Assembly (NCBI GenBank): GCA_029706075.1
Contig: JAINUG010000086.1
Coordinates: forward strand, 3,285,060-3,349,059
From: Aldrovandia affinis
Lineage: Eukaryota; Chordata; Actinopteri; Notacanthiformes; Halosauridae
Direction of reading: 5' to 3'
Length of the DNA: 64,000 nt
Part shown: positions 29,986 through 41,600 of the stretch, one piece after another
How the letters are laid out: each line of letters opens with the position of its first letter
Position numbering within the stretch: position 1 is the first letter of the stretch
Program-made: the position numbers and the translations under genes
The notes under the pieces: model-generated
What the model saw: only the letters and a program-made list of their open reading frames with translations
The model's database searches: none
Told to the model about the DNA's origin: nothing

Positions 29986-31496
29986 CAATGGGGGAAATAA
30001 GTATTGAACACATCAACATTTTGTCCAGTAAATGTATTTCCAATGAGCCTATTCAAGTGAAATTTGCACCAGACTTTGGTATTAACAAAAAATCTAAACA
30101 TTAAAGTCCATATGTAAATAACGTTATGTGTAATAAAGTGGAATGAAACAGGAAAAAACACACACTAAGAAAAAGCAGTACACCACAGCAAGGAAAGGCA
30201 GGAACCAGCTGAAAACCATAATTAATTAGGAGGCAACTCTACCTCCAATCTGTGCTAATTAATATCAGCTGGGTTAGAATATATTGATGGCTATAAAAGG
30301 TTTTTTTTTGTTGCCAAGGTGCCACACAAGAAACATCTAATGATGGGTAAAAGCAAAGAGCTCTCTCAAGACCTTCGCAACCAGATTGTTGCAAAACATG
30401 AAAATGGAACTGGCTACAGACATATTTCACAACTTCTGAATCTTCCAGTAAGCACCATTGGGGGCATTATCCATAAGTGGAAGCAACATCACTCCACCAT
30501 CAACCGGCCACGCACAGGAGCTCCTCGCAAGATTTCTGATCAGGGAGTCAGAAGGATACTTAGAAGAGTAGCCAAAGAGCCAAGGACCACTATGAAATAA
30601 CTCCAGAAAGATTTGGAGGCAGCAGGTACAACTGTGACAGAAAGGACAGTAGGCAATGCACTCCACCGCCATGGCCTCTGTGCACGCTCAGCCCGCAAGA
30701 CTCCACTACTGAAAAAAAGACATGTTGAAGCTCGTTTAAAGTTTGCCAAACAACATTTGGACAAGCCAGTGAACTACTGGGAGCATGTACTCTGGTCAGA
30801 TGAGACCAAAATTGAACTTTTTGGCTGTCACACAACACACCATGTTTGGAGGAGAAATGTCACTGCACATCACCCGAATAACACTATACCAACAGTGAAA
30901 TTTGGAGGTGGAAGTATCATGATGTGGGGCTGTTTCTCCTCTCGTGGTACTGGCAGACTTCATATCATTGAAGGAACAATGAATGGAGCCATGTACAGAG
31001 AGATTCTTGAGATGAACCTGCTGCTATCCACCAGGATGCTGAGGATGAGACGTGGGTGGACCTTCCAGCAGGACAACAATCCAAAGCATACAGCAAAGGA
31101 AACTCGCAATTGGTTTCAGAGAAAGAAAATCAACTTGGAATTGGAATGGCCCAGTCAATCACCTGACTTAAACCCAATTGAACATTTGTGGAAGCATCTG
31201 AAGATCCAGATTCACAAGAGGGCCCCCGCAATCTTCAAGATTTAAAGACAATCTGTGTAGAGGAATGGGCCAAAATCACACCTGAATACTGCGGGCGATT
31301 AGTTACTTCATACAGAAAGCGCCTTGAAGCTGTCATTACAAACAAAGGCTTCTCCACTAAGTATTGAATTAATTTCAGTTAGTGTCATTCCACTTTATTA
31401 CATAATTGGAAATGTTTAGATTTTTGTCTGGAATTAATACTCTGGGAAAAAATGTTGAAATAGATTTACTGTGTTCAAAACTTATTTCCCCCATTG
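29986..31496 (+). mobile_element. Tc1-type transposon with DD35E spacing, nearly intact
   Basis: It begins CAATGGGGGAAATAAGTATT at 29986 and ends with its inverse at 31496, flanked by TA at 29984-29985 and 31497-31498. Length is 1,511 bp. Similarity of the two ends reaches about 150 bp inward, including an inner TAATAAAGTGGAATGA copy at 30131 and inversely near 31387, which fits the long inverted-repeat layout with inner transposase-binding sites. One transposase gene is disabled by a single stop and one frameshift. Confidence 0.92.
30319..31366 (+). pseudogene. Tc1-like transposase, one stop and one late frameshift
   Basis: About 345 codons. Residues near the start (MGKSKELSQDLRNQIVAKHE) form the first helix-turn-helix and a GRPR-like basic motif is replaced by INRPRTGAPRK. 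A TAA at 30598-30600 splits the frame, which resumes at once (LQKDLEAAG). The catalytic core has [22 protein letters not shown] and [10 protein letters not shown]. Thirty-five residues lie between the second Asp and the Glu. A frameshift in the run of C residues at about 31220 displaces the tail, which continues in another frame (EEWAKITPEYC...) to a stop near 31366. Damage is light, suggesting recent activity. Confidence 0.9.
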
Positions 31497-31533
31497 TATA
31501 TCCAAAGAAAATGGTACTTTAAAGTTAAGTTTT

Positions 31534-31830
31534 GGCAGGGGCATCAGGTGGTGAAACGGTCAAAGCATTTGCCTGGAAAACAAGTTGCTCCCTGCAGCCA
31601 TGGTTTGAAGCCCGGTTCTGGCTGTAAGCCCAGTCAGGATTGGCAATTGGCTGACCGCCCCAGAGACAGAGGAGGAGCCAGCACAGGCTTGTCGAGAAGC
31701 ACGAAAGGCATCCCTTTATGGGAAAAACTGGCTTGCCTCCAAGGATGAGCAGAGGGCTTGTGGGGGAGGATCAATTGAAAGAAATAGAGGGTATAATTGG
31801 CTCAAATTTGGAAAAGAATTATATTTTAAA
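31534..31830 (+). mobile_element. tRNA-derived SINE, copy 5
   Basis: Same family: an A-box-like GGTGGTGAAACGGTC, a GGTTTGAAGCCC B-box-like segment, the body GGCAATTGGCTGACCGCCCC and an end at ATAATTGGCTCAAATTTGG. It lies just right of the DD35E transposon. Confidence 0.72.
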
Positions 31831-32368
31831 AATGAGTTTTGGTATTTAGTATTCTACATATATTTCCCTTTTGTAGTGATATTTTTCAAGAAAATTCCAA
31901 TTAGCTTACCTGTACTTTAAAAATGTTTTGTTTTCATATGTTCCAGTATTTCTGTTACTGCTACCAAGCAGCCCAAAACACAGTATAATCCTTTGCTCAT
32001 TGACTCACTCACTAATTGGCTGAGCGAGTGGCTCCACCAAAATAACAGTGGTTTCTTCAGGTTATCACTAGACGGGGAAAAAAAAATTCTACAGAATTAA
32101 ATTAACCCAATCGACAAAGGACATGATACTAATAGATTCTGGAAACTGTATAATTGGAGTAAGGAAACAGCTTGATGTAAACTTTATTTCTTCCTTTTGA
32201 CTAACTTTTATTTACATTTATTGGTGATTATGGTCTCTTTCTGGCTCCATTTTATATTGTGCCTGTCAAATCTTGCCTCCACTCCTGCTCTCATCCTGAA
32301 AATTCATCGCCGTAGGCTATTAAAGTGAGCTGTATGCATGATAATTGAAATTTCACACTGCGGTTCTG
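31831..32368. other. Intergenic AT-rich stretch
   Basis: Nothing recognisable. Confidence 0.5.
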
Positions 32369-32500
32369 AAAATGTATTTTATTTTATGTTTGGTTTTTTT
32401 GGTTTCTCAAAGAGGCCTGCCTTGGTCAATGCCACCTATTGACCAAGGCAGGCCTCTTTGAGAAACAAAAAAAACCCAAACATAAAACAAAATACATTTA
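32369..32500. repeat. Long hairpin: 62-bp inverted repeat with a 7-nt spacer
   Basis: The arms 32369-32430 and 32438-32500 are near-perfect reverse complements around GCCACCT. The inner 25 bp or more (CAAAGAGGCCTGCCTTGGTC) match exactly; the outer T-rich parts differ by one substitution and one indel. There is no TA or other duplicated flank as for a MITE. Confidence 0.93.
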
Positions 32501-35500
32501 TACATTGTAGGCACACAGACATAGATGCCTGCGAGAGCTTACACACATCTTGGCATTTTAATGTCCCATCGACCAATTGTCTGCAATCTCGAAAACCCTG
32601 CAATGGAAAGTCATTCATTTCTGAATCATCACCAAGCAATTTTAGCATTCACAATTTTCACACATTCACAACTCTTTCCATCATTTCAACTCCCAGTGGA
32701 TTCCAGATTGTACAATCAAGTACAGTATCTGTAACAAACCTAGGCATAACAACTGTAAGATCACAAGATAATAATGACAAACAGTTCATGGAAAAAAATA
32801 AAAGTCAGGTCAGCCGTAATCATGCATGTTTTACATATCAATCCTACACAAGTGTTGTGATATGTGGACAGTCTCTATAGAAGGGACACCTATGAGCACA
32901 TGCCATATTTGACGCTGCTTGGACACAACCCTTCAGCATATATAAGGGACACATAATACATGTTTTGCCAGTATGATAAAGTGCAAAAGAGGCATGAAAT
33001 AAGACGCACAAAGTATGAAGTTAATACAATGTTAGTCTATCAATTAAATATTTTTGGTAATATGTAGTGCACATCCTCCAGAGACATAGACACGTTATAT
33101 TATTTGTCCATCACATCATGTATGCACTAAGAGACAATCTACGCATCAACAACATTAATTTAAGTACCTCTTTCCAAGGGTACAACTAGGATATCTAGAA
33201 TTTTACCTTGCAACTTTCTAGAACCTAACAAGTCCAGTTCCCAAACAATTATATCATAACCTCCAATAATTTCCTTTATACATCAAATAAAAGCAAAGAC
33301 AATATATCCCTTGTTGTACAGTACGTATGCCATAGCTGCCACACAGATTCACAAAGGAAAATAAATGAATACATACAAATGCCTCTATTCAGAATAATTA
33401 CAATGTAACTTGTCCTTAAGGAAGTATAAAACAAGCATTACCAGTAAACAGAAAATGTATTTTCATATAATACCAATAATATTATTGCATATTTGATTAA
33501 TAGTATTACTGCAGACCTAATGGAAACTATTTTAGAAGAAAGAATGGGTAAAAGAAAATCACAGGACAAGGGCCTCTTTAGAGCAGCTCGGCTAAAGTTA
33601 TTGCCTGTGTGCACAGAATATTATTGAGTTACATTCATCGACTAGTGTAATATGACACGAATTCACATCAGTGTTAAATACATAAAGTTATAAACATTCT
33701 ACCAATTGACCACGAGCCCGTGTTTATGGCACTTAAACCAGAAAAGGGACCATCGGTCCTATAATTGCATTGGACTGCACTCTTTGCGACGCCAAAGGAA
33801 AGCAAAACTCTCCTTTTTATACTATATTTGACTATATTAATAGTTCTTCTTGCAAACTCTATTTGAATAAAATATTTTACTCGGAGGTGGAAATGGTACT
33901 AGCCTATATCAATTCGCTTAATATGTCACAATTCCAATACATTTGCATGATCCATATAGCATAAAAAGATCACCGCATTGTGGTGAATACCTCGTACCTG
34001 AAATGTAGAAATACAGGTACAACTATATTAGCTAGCTAATTTGAAAGTTATACGAATAGAAAGCACAATCACAATAGTATAATTCAAACACTAATTCGAC
34101 TCATTTCATTTGTACTTACCGAACAATGAACTGTTATGAATTCATCCCACTGGTGTCTTCCGCAGCATTGTAATTTAATTTCTTATGGCGTTTTAACTAC
34201 ATCAAACTACAGTAGTAGGCTACTTTAACTTATTTATTTCCAAACATCTTCAGTTAGGGTGCCCTTTCATATTTCCCAGCACCTGATAAGTCGTTGCTAC
34301 AAGACTGCAGTTATCGTATTTCGTGTTTTAGCATGTACAATTGTTTTCGTGTCAGGGCAAGTTGCATACGAACTTGCCATAAAGTTTTGAAGAAAATAAA
34401 GGACAATTAATTATACTTGAACAGTATGTTTAGTCCAAAAGCCAGGTAACAACGGGTTTGCCGAAAGAACAGGCGTAAAAGTAAGTTTACTCTACCTGCT
34501 GCTCTGGTTTATCTCAAGAGGACAGTTGGAAAGAAACCAATGAAGCATACCGATCACCCTTGAGCAGCCTGTACGCGGCTGTGTGTGACACGAAAAAGAG
34601 GGAGGATTTCAGTTCTCGTGAAAATATTTTCAACCTACAACCGGGGAACAAGCATTTATACAGTCTCGCTGTTGGGTCTAAACAATATTTTGCTATGAAA
34701 GGGAATCAGTTATGAATAGATACATAAATTAATGTTAATAATAAGAAAATATTGCTGTAGAATATATGGCGTGTAATCACTAATTATGTTGAATTAAAAA
34801 TATATATTTTAGCTTTTTGTGAACTGCACCAACATACAATGCATTACACTAGTAGTGATTACTTCCTGATTATTTGATATGTTTTATTTACAGTAGCAGC
34901 ACCCCTTGCAGGATTTGACATGGCTTTCTCATAATTTGCTTCTGAAGCATACACTTAGATTTCAGTGACAGGATAGATTTGCATGCAGCCCACAATCAAG
35001 TCATTTCCTGTTTAGGCTAACCGGAATGATGGTATCGTCAACTAATGGGATTCCAGTGTACAATATGTGACAGAAACCACTCCCAAATGAGTTAACCTAA
35101 GAAATGTGTTAAAACCAAAACCCTGGAAAACGACCAATTTTAATTTGCATTTGAATGTTCTGATAACAGAATTTATATCTTGTCAAAAGCTAAAACCCCC
35201 ATGGATTAGAAACCAGGCTGGGAAATAAATGCATTTGCCTTTTACAAACCAGCACAAAAGGGCTATTCTGAATGACAAAGTGCAACTTGGGAACAATAAT
35301 AAAATGTTTGAACTGAACACATTTGGTAACATCAAGAGCAACATAGGCTGTGACAGGTATATACCAAAACACAAGAACGTTGGACTGATAATGCTATTGT
35401 AGTACATGGACAGTTCCATCTTTGTTTAAATACTGCAACAAAAAGTAACACCATTTTTTGTTTTTCATTTCATTTTTATTCATTGACCGCAAATAGTTAA

Positions 35501-35862
35501 TCCAATTGGGACTTTGTAGAAATGCAAAATGAATGTCACGTGTTTATGGCAGTGCATCTATTGCATCTGTAGGACTGCATCTGATTCCAGAATTTGATTA
35601 CTCAAATATGATTAAGAAAATGAGCATGTTGTCATTGAGCGTGATCGTCAACTTCAGCTGTTTATAGGGAACGTCCAATAGCGTTGTTAACAGACGTAAA
35701 TAGTGTAAAAGTAAAAACAGAACATGCAGAATGTCATTTAAATTGGTTGATTATTTGAGTCTCATAAATGTAGCCTAGTGCTTTCTTCATCATATAGCAC
35801 TACATTTTTGCGCGTCCTAAAGGTTACTGGGTTACTGGGTTACTGCAACACAAAATGAGATA
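32501..35862. other. Intergenic region between sytl2 and ccdc83
   Basis: AT-rich with no supported gene. Upstream exons or the promoter of sytl2 (minus strand) could lie here, for example around 34400-34600 where GC content rises, but nothing decisive is visible. Confidence 0.45.
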
Positions 35863-37158
35863 GGGTGATATCATCTAAATTGGGCCACTTTTTGGTTAAT
35901 AGCTTGGGAAACTAAGAAAAAAGCAATGTATGACATTGAATTGTGTTTTTATGGTTAATAAGGACTGTTTTTAATATTTTTGTGTTGAATTGATGTAATA
36001 AAATATAATTGTTCAGGCCCTACAGCTTTTGAAAACATCAGCTGTCACATTTTTTAGATGAGCAGTGTTCAGGTAAAATGGGCCGGCTGATCAGCTAAAA
36101 TGAGCCACTCAAACTGTAAAGCGAAACAGTCATTTCTCATAAAATAATCGAATCATCTTTAATCTCAACACACTAAAACATTGCATTTAAATAACATTAA
36201 ATGAACTCATGAAGAATAACATTAAAGCATTAAGAATTCATAAAGAATAACATTAAAATTAATTCATGAAGTACCAATTACTTTAGGAACTCATTTTGGA
36301 ACATGAATGTGTCTGTGCATGTGTGTGTGTGCGTGTGTGTGTGTGTGGTGTGTGCAGGCTTACACATGCATATCTGGAATTAAAAATACTCTCTGAACAA
36401 CTGTAAAGAAAGTCATATTAAAATGGGAGACAAGGCTACTCTTTTAGACTGATGCTTCAGCAAATCACTCATTCATCACAGTGTGTGTGTGTGTGTGTAT
36501 GTGTGTGTGTGTGACAGAGCGCTAGATAGTGAGAGCTAGCTCACGATGCGCCCTGGACCAGAGCTAACACACACATACATAATTAGAAGGGAAAATGTGA
36601 AAAGAGGCATGTAATATATACATTAATATAATATAATAATCTATTAATAGCCTACTTTTAATAAGAGGAACCATCAAAATATCCGCTAAAACTCAATTCA
36701 GAAGGTGGCTCATTTTGGCTGAAATGCATGGCTCAATTTACCATAACACATTAAAAGGTAAATTGAGCCACTAACAAAAAATGCTTTTTTATAAATAAAT
36801 AAGTTTATTAACAAAATATCAGCATTATATCTGATGGAGGCCATCAGAGCATGTAGTATACATAATCATTTATAGATGTGCATTTGTTTTTTATTGATTT
36901 ATCAACCTTATTATTGACAAGTACATTTTCATGTCAGGCCACTCACCTTGGAGTTCTCTCAGCAGTCTCGATGTGAGGCATTGCCCCGACCACCATAGCA
37001 ACCATAGACCAATCAAGTCAATTGTTACATGTCAAGTACAGTTGTGGCAACAGTTTAATATAATTTGCAATCATTGTCTGTTAAAATTTTAAGAGCTGAG
37101 ACGTTCAAACCTTAAATGGCTCATTTTACCTGATGGCCCAATTTAGCTGATATCACCC
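35863..37158. mobile_element. 1.3-kb non-autonomous DNA transposon (MITE-like)
   Basis: The termini GGGTGATATCATCTAAATTG (35863) and its inverse (ending 37158) lie between TA dinucleotides (35861-35862, 37159-37160). GAGCCA/GGGCCA boxes next to AAATT or AAAATG recur inside, near 36085, 36110, 36710, 36735 and 36770. Two GT microsatellites (about 36310-36355 and 36481-36514) interrupt it. There is no ORF. Confidence 0.75.
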
Positions 37159-38614
37159 TACATCTCTCAACAACTCATCTATTATAGGCTACTGTTTTAG
37201 CAAACAAATAGGCTACTGTATATCTAACTTTCGTAACACACCCTTTCAAAATACCTGGGTTAAAACATATCTAAAAATGATATATGTAATGTGTTTGAAC
37301 AAAACACGTGCAGTAGCCTTAAATACCTTCAAAATGAATGTCTCACATTTTTCATCAAAATAAATATATGATATGATCATTTGTAAAACATTTGATGTAT
37401 TGATTAATGACCACTACAATCCTGTTCGACAAACTGGATCGAACACATTGCTGCTGTCCAACAACTGTGTGTGTTGCAACAACAATATTGGAATAAAAAT
37501 GAGCAATGAGAGATTTGATGAAACTATACAATTATAGTAGCACTCGTGGTAGTTTTAGAAAATATTATGAATATCTTATGATTTCACTGCAACACTGGCA
37601 ATCACAACATGTCCCTCCCCTATATGAAACAGTCTTAATGGATCCAAATATTCTTAATAGATCAAGATCTCAACTTTGAAGCTGACATAATACCAATCAG
37701 AATGTATGCTCTCTCTTCATCTGTAAATCGACAGACAAGTTTGAACTATGCTCTACGATTTGGACCCCAAACCCGGAAGCAGTGGGGCAATAGCGCTACC
37801 TATTGACAGTAGTCTATATTGACAGTTTAGTTTTTTTACAGAAAGATTTATTTACAGATAATATTTCACAGAAATAACAAATATAGAATGTATTGCTCGT
37901 GAAATTCTAGCAGCATATTTGTGGTGTTTACGTTTAACTTAAAAATATTAGGCTTACTGCATTATTTTTATAATTGAACATAAGCCATAAGCGAACGCTC
38001 TGCGGATTGTCCCTTACAATTGGCTGTATACTATTGACACATTTTTCTTTTTCAACGGAAAACATAATAATATATATAACCGACGTGAATTAAATGTTAA
38101 TAATCTATCTTCCCCAAGTTGCAGCCAGGCAGTAACCTTGAATTAACAGCTCTTGTGTTTCCATGGGAGCCAAAGAACACAAATCAATACAGCGAACGCT
38201 ATGTACTTTGTTGTATGTGGGTTTAACAAACAGATGTCCAGCACAGCAAGTGATATAACGCTTTATATAGCTTATTTATAATTGATGACAGACTTTTAAT
38301 ATATTAACCAGATGCTGTAATTTCTTAATATGACATTTTAAGTTATGTCATATTAAGGTGGCAAGCAGCTAATTTACCCAGGTGGCTAGCTAAAATAGCT
38401 GCTAACTAGTGTCAAGGTAGCTAACGTAAACTGACTACAGAAGATAATTTACCAAGCTAGACAGAATTTAATTGCAGACATCTTCTCTGCGCAGGGTAAT
38501 TTACCTAGATAACTAGATAGCTGAATCACATTGACTCAAATACATTATTGTAGCAAAATTAGTTATTTCTATTTTTAATTTACCACCTGCTGTCTAAGTA
38601 AACATTTGACGATC
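37159..38614. other. 5' flank of ccdc83
   Basis: About 1.4 kb upstream of the ccdc83 start codon; it should hold the promoter and 5' UTR. I see no certain TATA box, CpG island or ciliary X-box. Confidence 0.5.
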
Positions 38615-38679
38615 ATGCCAAAAAAAAGTGCTGATGATGAAGAAAAGTCGACGTTAGCGGACTCCTTCCTAACTTTCCA
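38615..38679 (+). CDS. ccdc83: ccdc83 exon 1 (start codon)
   Basis: ATG at 38615 encodes MPKKSADDEEKSTLADSFLT; the donor is GTAAGC at 38680. The first codons are Lys-rich and then acidic. It ends with two bases of a Gln codon. Confidence 0.85.
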
Positions 38680-41600
38680 GTAAGCAATCGGTTCTTTTAC
38701 ATTTCAGTTTAAATCTGAGACTAATACTTATTTAACAACATCCAAACATTACATATGTAAACGGCTATAAACAGTAGGCTAAATAATGCCATTTACTATT
38801 TGTAACAGTTTAGAAATGTAACATTTGGGTAACTGAACATAACGGTACGTCACTTGTATATTTCAGTGTAGAGTGCAGTGATTTCAGTCATTTCAAAGTT
38901 AGCTAAGGCACTGGCATTATGATAGCTGTCAGCTAGCATCTTGATAGCTAATTTACAAGGCTACTGTGTGTACCTTGAATAAGGGGTCATTATCCGAGAG
39001 CATGCATAGGTTAAATTAATTTGTTTCAATGTTTGCCTTGGAGGAATAGGCACCTCTGAAATAACGTTTTTGTTACAGTAAATTATTATATTGTACACTT
39101 GTTCTGGGAATTTTTGAGAAAAGTGAATGCTTTCCATACAGACATTCTTTAACCATGACTTATGTTTCTAACTGTTCCAGACTTCAAGTAATGAGAAAAG
39201 AAGTAGCAGAGTTCCAGGATGAAGTTAGTTTCCTTGAGTACAAGAAGCAAATATACAATAATCAAGTAAGATGGTTTGGCATGGAAATGAACTTCAGTTT
39301 GAATATGCACAGCTGTTTCACATTTTCCTCTCCATAAAACCTTTTGGACATGTTCATTTTACTGTGGATTTCCATTCAAAATGTTCACAATTAACTAGCT
39401 AACAGTGTCTCAGTGGCATCGTTAAGGTGACCTATATAAATCTATTACTCAATGTGCGGGTACATTTCTGTTATTAGATCAGGAAAGGTTTACAACTGAG
39501 TATTGTGCAGTGGTGATGATGTTGTGTGTGTGTATGTGTGTTTTGTGAATGCGTATATGCATGCATACATAGAGGCAACAGCTGAAAGAGGAGCAGACGG
39601 GTCACATAAGGACTCTGCACAAGCAGTTGAAAGAAAAGGAGGGGAAGCTGGCACAGAAAGAGGTGGAATGCAGAGAACAGGTAGAGGAGGCTCTGCAGGA
39701 CAACTCAGAGCTCACCAAGACTCATGAGCAGCAGCTGGAAGGTACACAGAGTGCCTGCTAGGGACCTCCATAAGACTTCTGCCCTCCTTCATGCCTCTCA
39801 TATGCTGATGCACACTCCACTGCTAATTGGCTGCAAAACCTCTTCCAGAAAGAATCACTCAGTTTAACACATTTTAATGTGGAGTGATTGTATCAATTAA
39901 AATAGCTTTTCGGTCAGGCTCTTGGATATTTTAGCCAACTGTTTTGTTTTAAAAAAAAGCTCATAGAAGGTGTTTAAATAGAGAAAAGGTGCCAGAGAAG
40001 TATCCAAACCTGTGTGTATACATGTGCATGCATGTTTGTGTATGTGTATGCATACACCTGTTTGTGTGCATGTATGTGAGTATATGTTTGTTTGTGTGTT
40101 TCCGTGCATGTTTAAGAGTTGCAAACAGTCCTCGGCAGTTTGGAGCAGGAAGTCAAGACCCTGCAGGCAGAGAAGCAGATCTGGCTGGATGATAAGGTAG
40201 TGACCAGCCAGGAAAATCAGCAACAGGTCCAGCAGCTGGAAGATAAGCTCGCCCAAATGCACAAGACCTTCCAGGAGATGTCAGGTATGTGTCAGATGTC
40301 TCCATGTGCAGATCTGTGCTGTTGGACATGGATCTGGTGTAGATAGATAGATAGCTAGATCATTATTATCTGTTTTGCATAGACATTTGCTTTGTGCCAT
40401 AGATGTAAGAAAATGTGCTTCTCCACAGGACATTTACATGGCATAAGATTACAATATACATTTAAACATAGAGACAGTAAAAAATCACAATACGTACAGA
40501 ATAAAATACCCCCCCCCCCCACCCCCACACTCTCATTTACCTTCATTATCAATAGATAAGTAATATAAATAATAAAGAGTTGTCATGTCACCAATAAGAT
40601 AATTACCTCCACAGATCTAACTGTCATTGACTCTGTGATTGATTAGTTTAATTGAATATGGGATACATTGATTTCTAAACCTATTCACTTTACAATTTGG
40701 AACTATGAAACATCTGTTTGATGGCAGACGCTGAGTGGTGTAATCTTGAAATCTCAATGTGCACAGTAAGGTATTGTGTATATTGATGATGTCCACTGGT
40801 TCGCCCTTCAACAAGGTGATTATGGTAGAAAATATTCAGCTCATACAACTGAGTAATGTGAAAGTTACGATATAAACTTTTAAGGTCATTTCATATTTTT
40901 GTTAATTTCAAAGACGGCTGAACATTGAATGCTGAGGAAGTTTTTCTTAAATTTGTTGATCAATGTTAATCCCAAGGCATTATAGAGGTTAGCCTGAATG
41001 TCCCCTTAAAGTCTAAACTAAACTAAAGAAATAGGCAGTGAGGCTCTAAAAACCTTAAAGACTTACTTTAGAGGGTGATATCGCAGGCTAATTTTACATA
41101 AAGCCGCCAATCATATTTACACAGAGCCAATTAACCTTAAACTTTAATGTATGGAAAGAAAAGTAATTCCTAAAAATCTAGTTAACAAAACTTTTGAATT
41201 ACTCCAGATAGTATTGAGTGGACCATGAAGGAGGATATGAAGAAAACTGACAAGAAGACAGAGAAGAAGATGGAGAAGGAGAAGCATCTTGCTTCAGAAG
41301 TATGAAACGGCACCTTTTCTACACTCTGGCCTAGATTCAATCCACATTTGCTGTTAAATTTGGCTTATGAAATTTCAGTGTTCCTCATTTTCTTCACAAA
41401 CTGTTTGGACAGATGATTTTGCTGATTGTGAATCTTGCCAAATTGTGTTTGAAAAGAAAAAACCCATAACACTTGCATTTAATCGTGAGTCAGGAAGTTA
41501 AGTTAAGGAAAGCTGTTTATTGAAACCTTTCACTAGTTTTAATGACAGTACCTTTCTCTTTCTTCAGAGGGCCATAGAACACCTTGACAAACACAGCTTG

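Noticed and set aside
34400-34640. Possible sytl2 promoter or 5' exon
   Set aside because: Only a mild rise in GC; no donor with supporting sequence or core promoter motif could be defended.
38150-38185. RFX X-box-like sequence upstream of ccdc83
   Set aside because: Only one half-site resembles the consensus, so a ciliary regulation claim is not supported.
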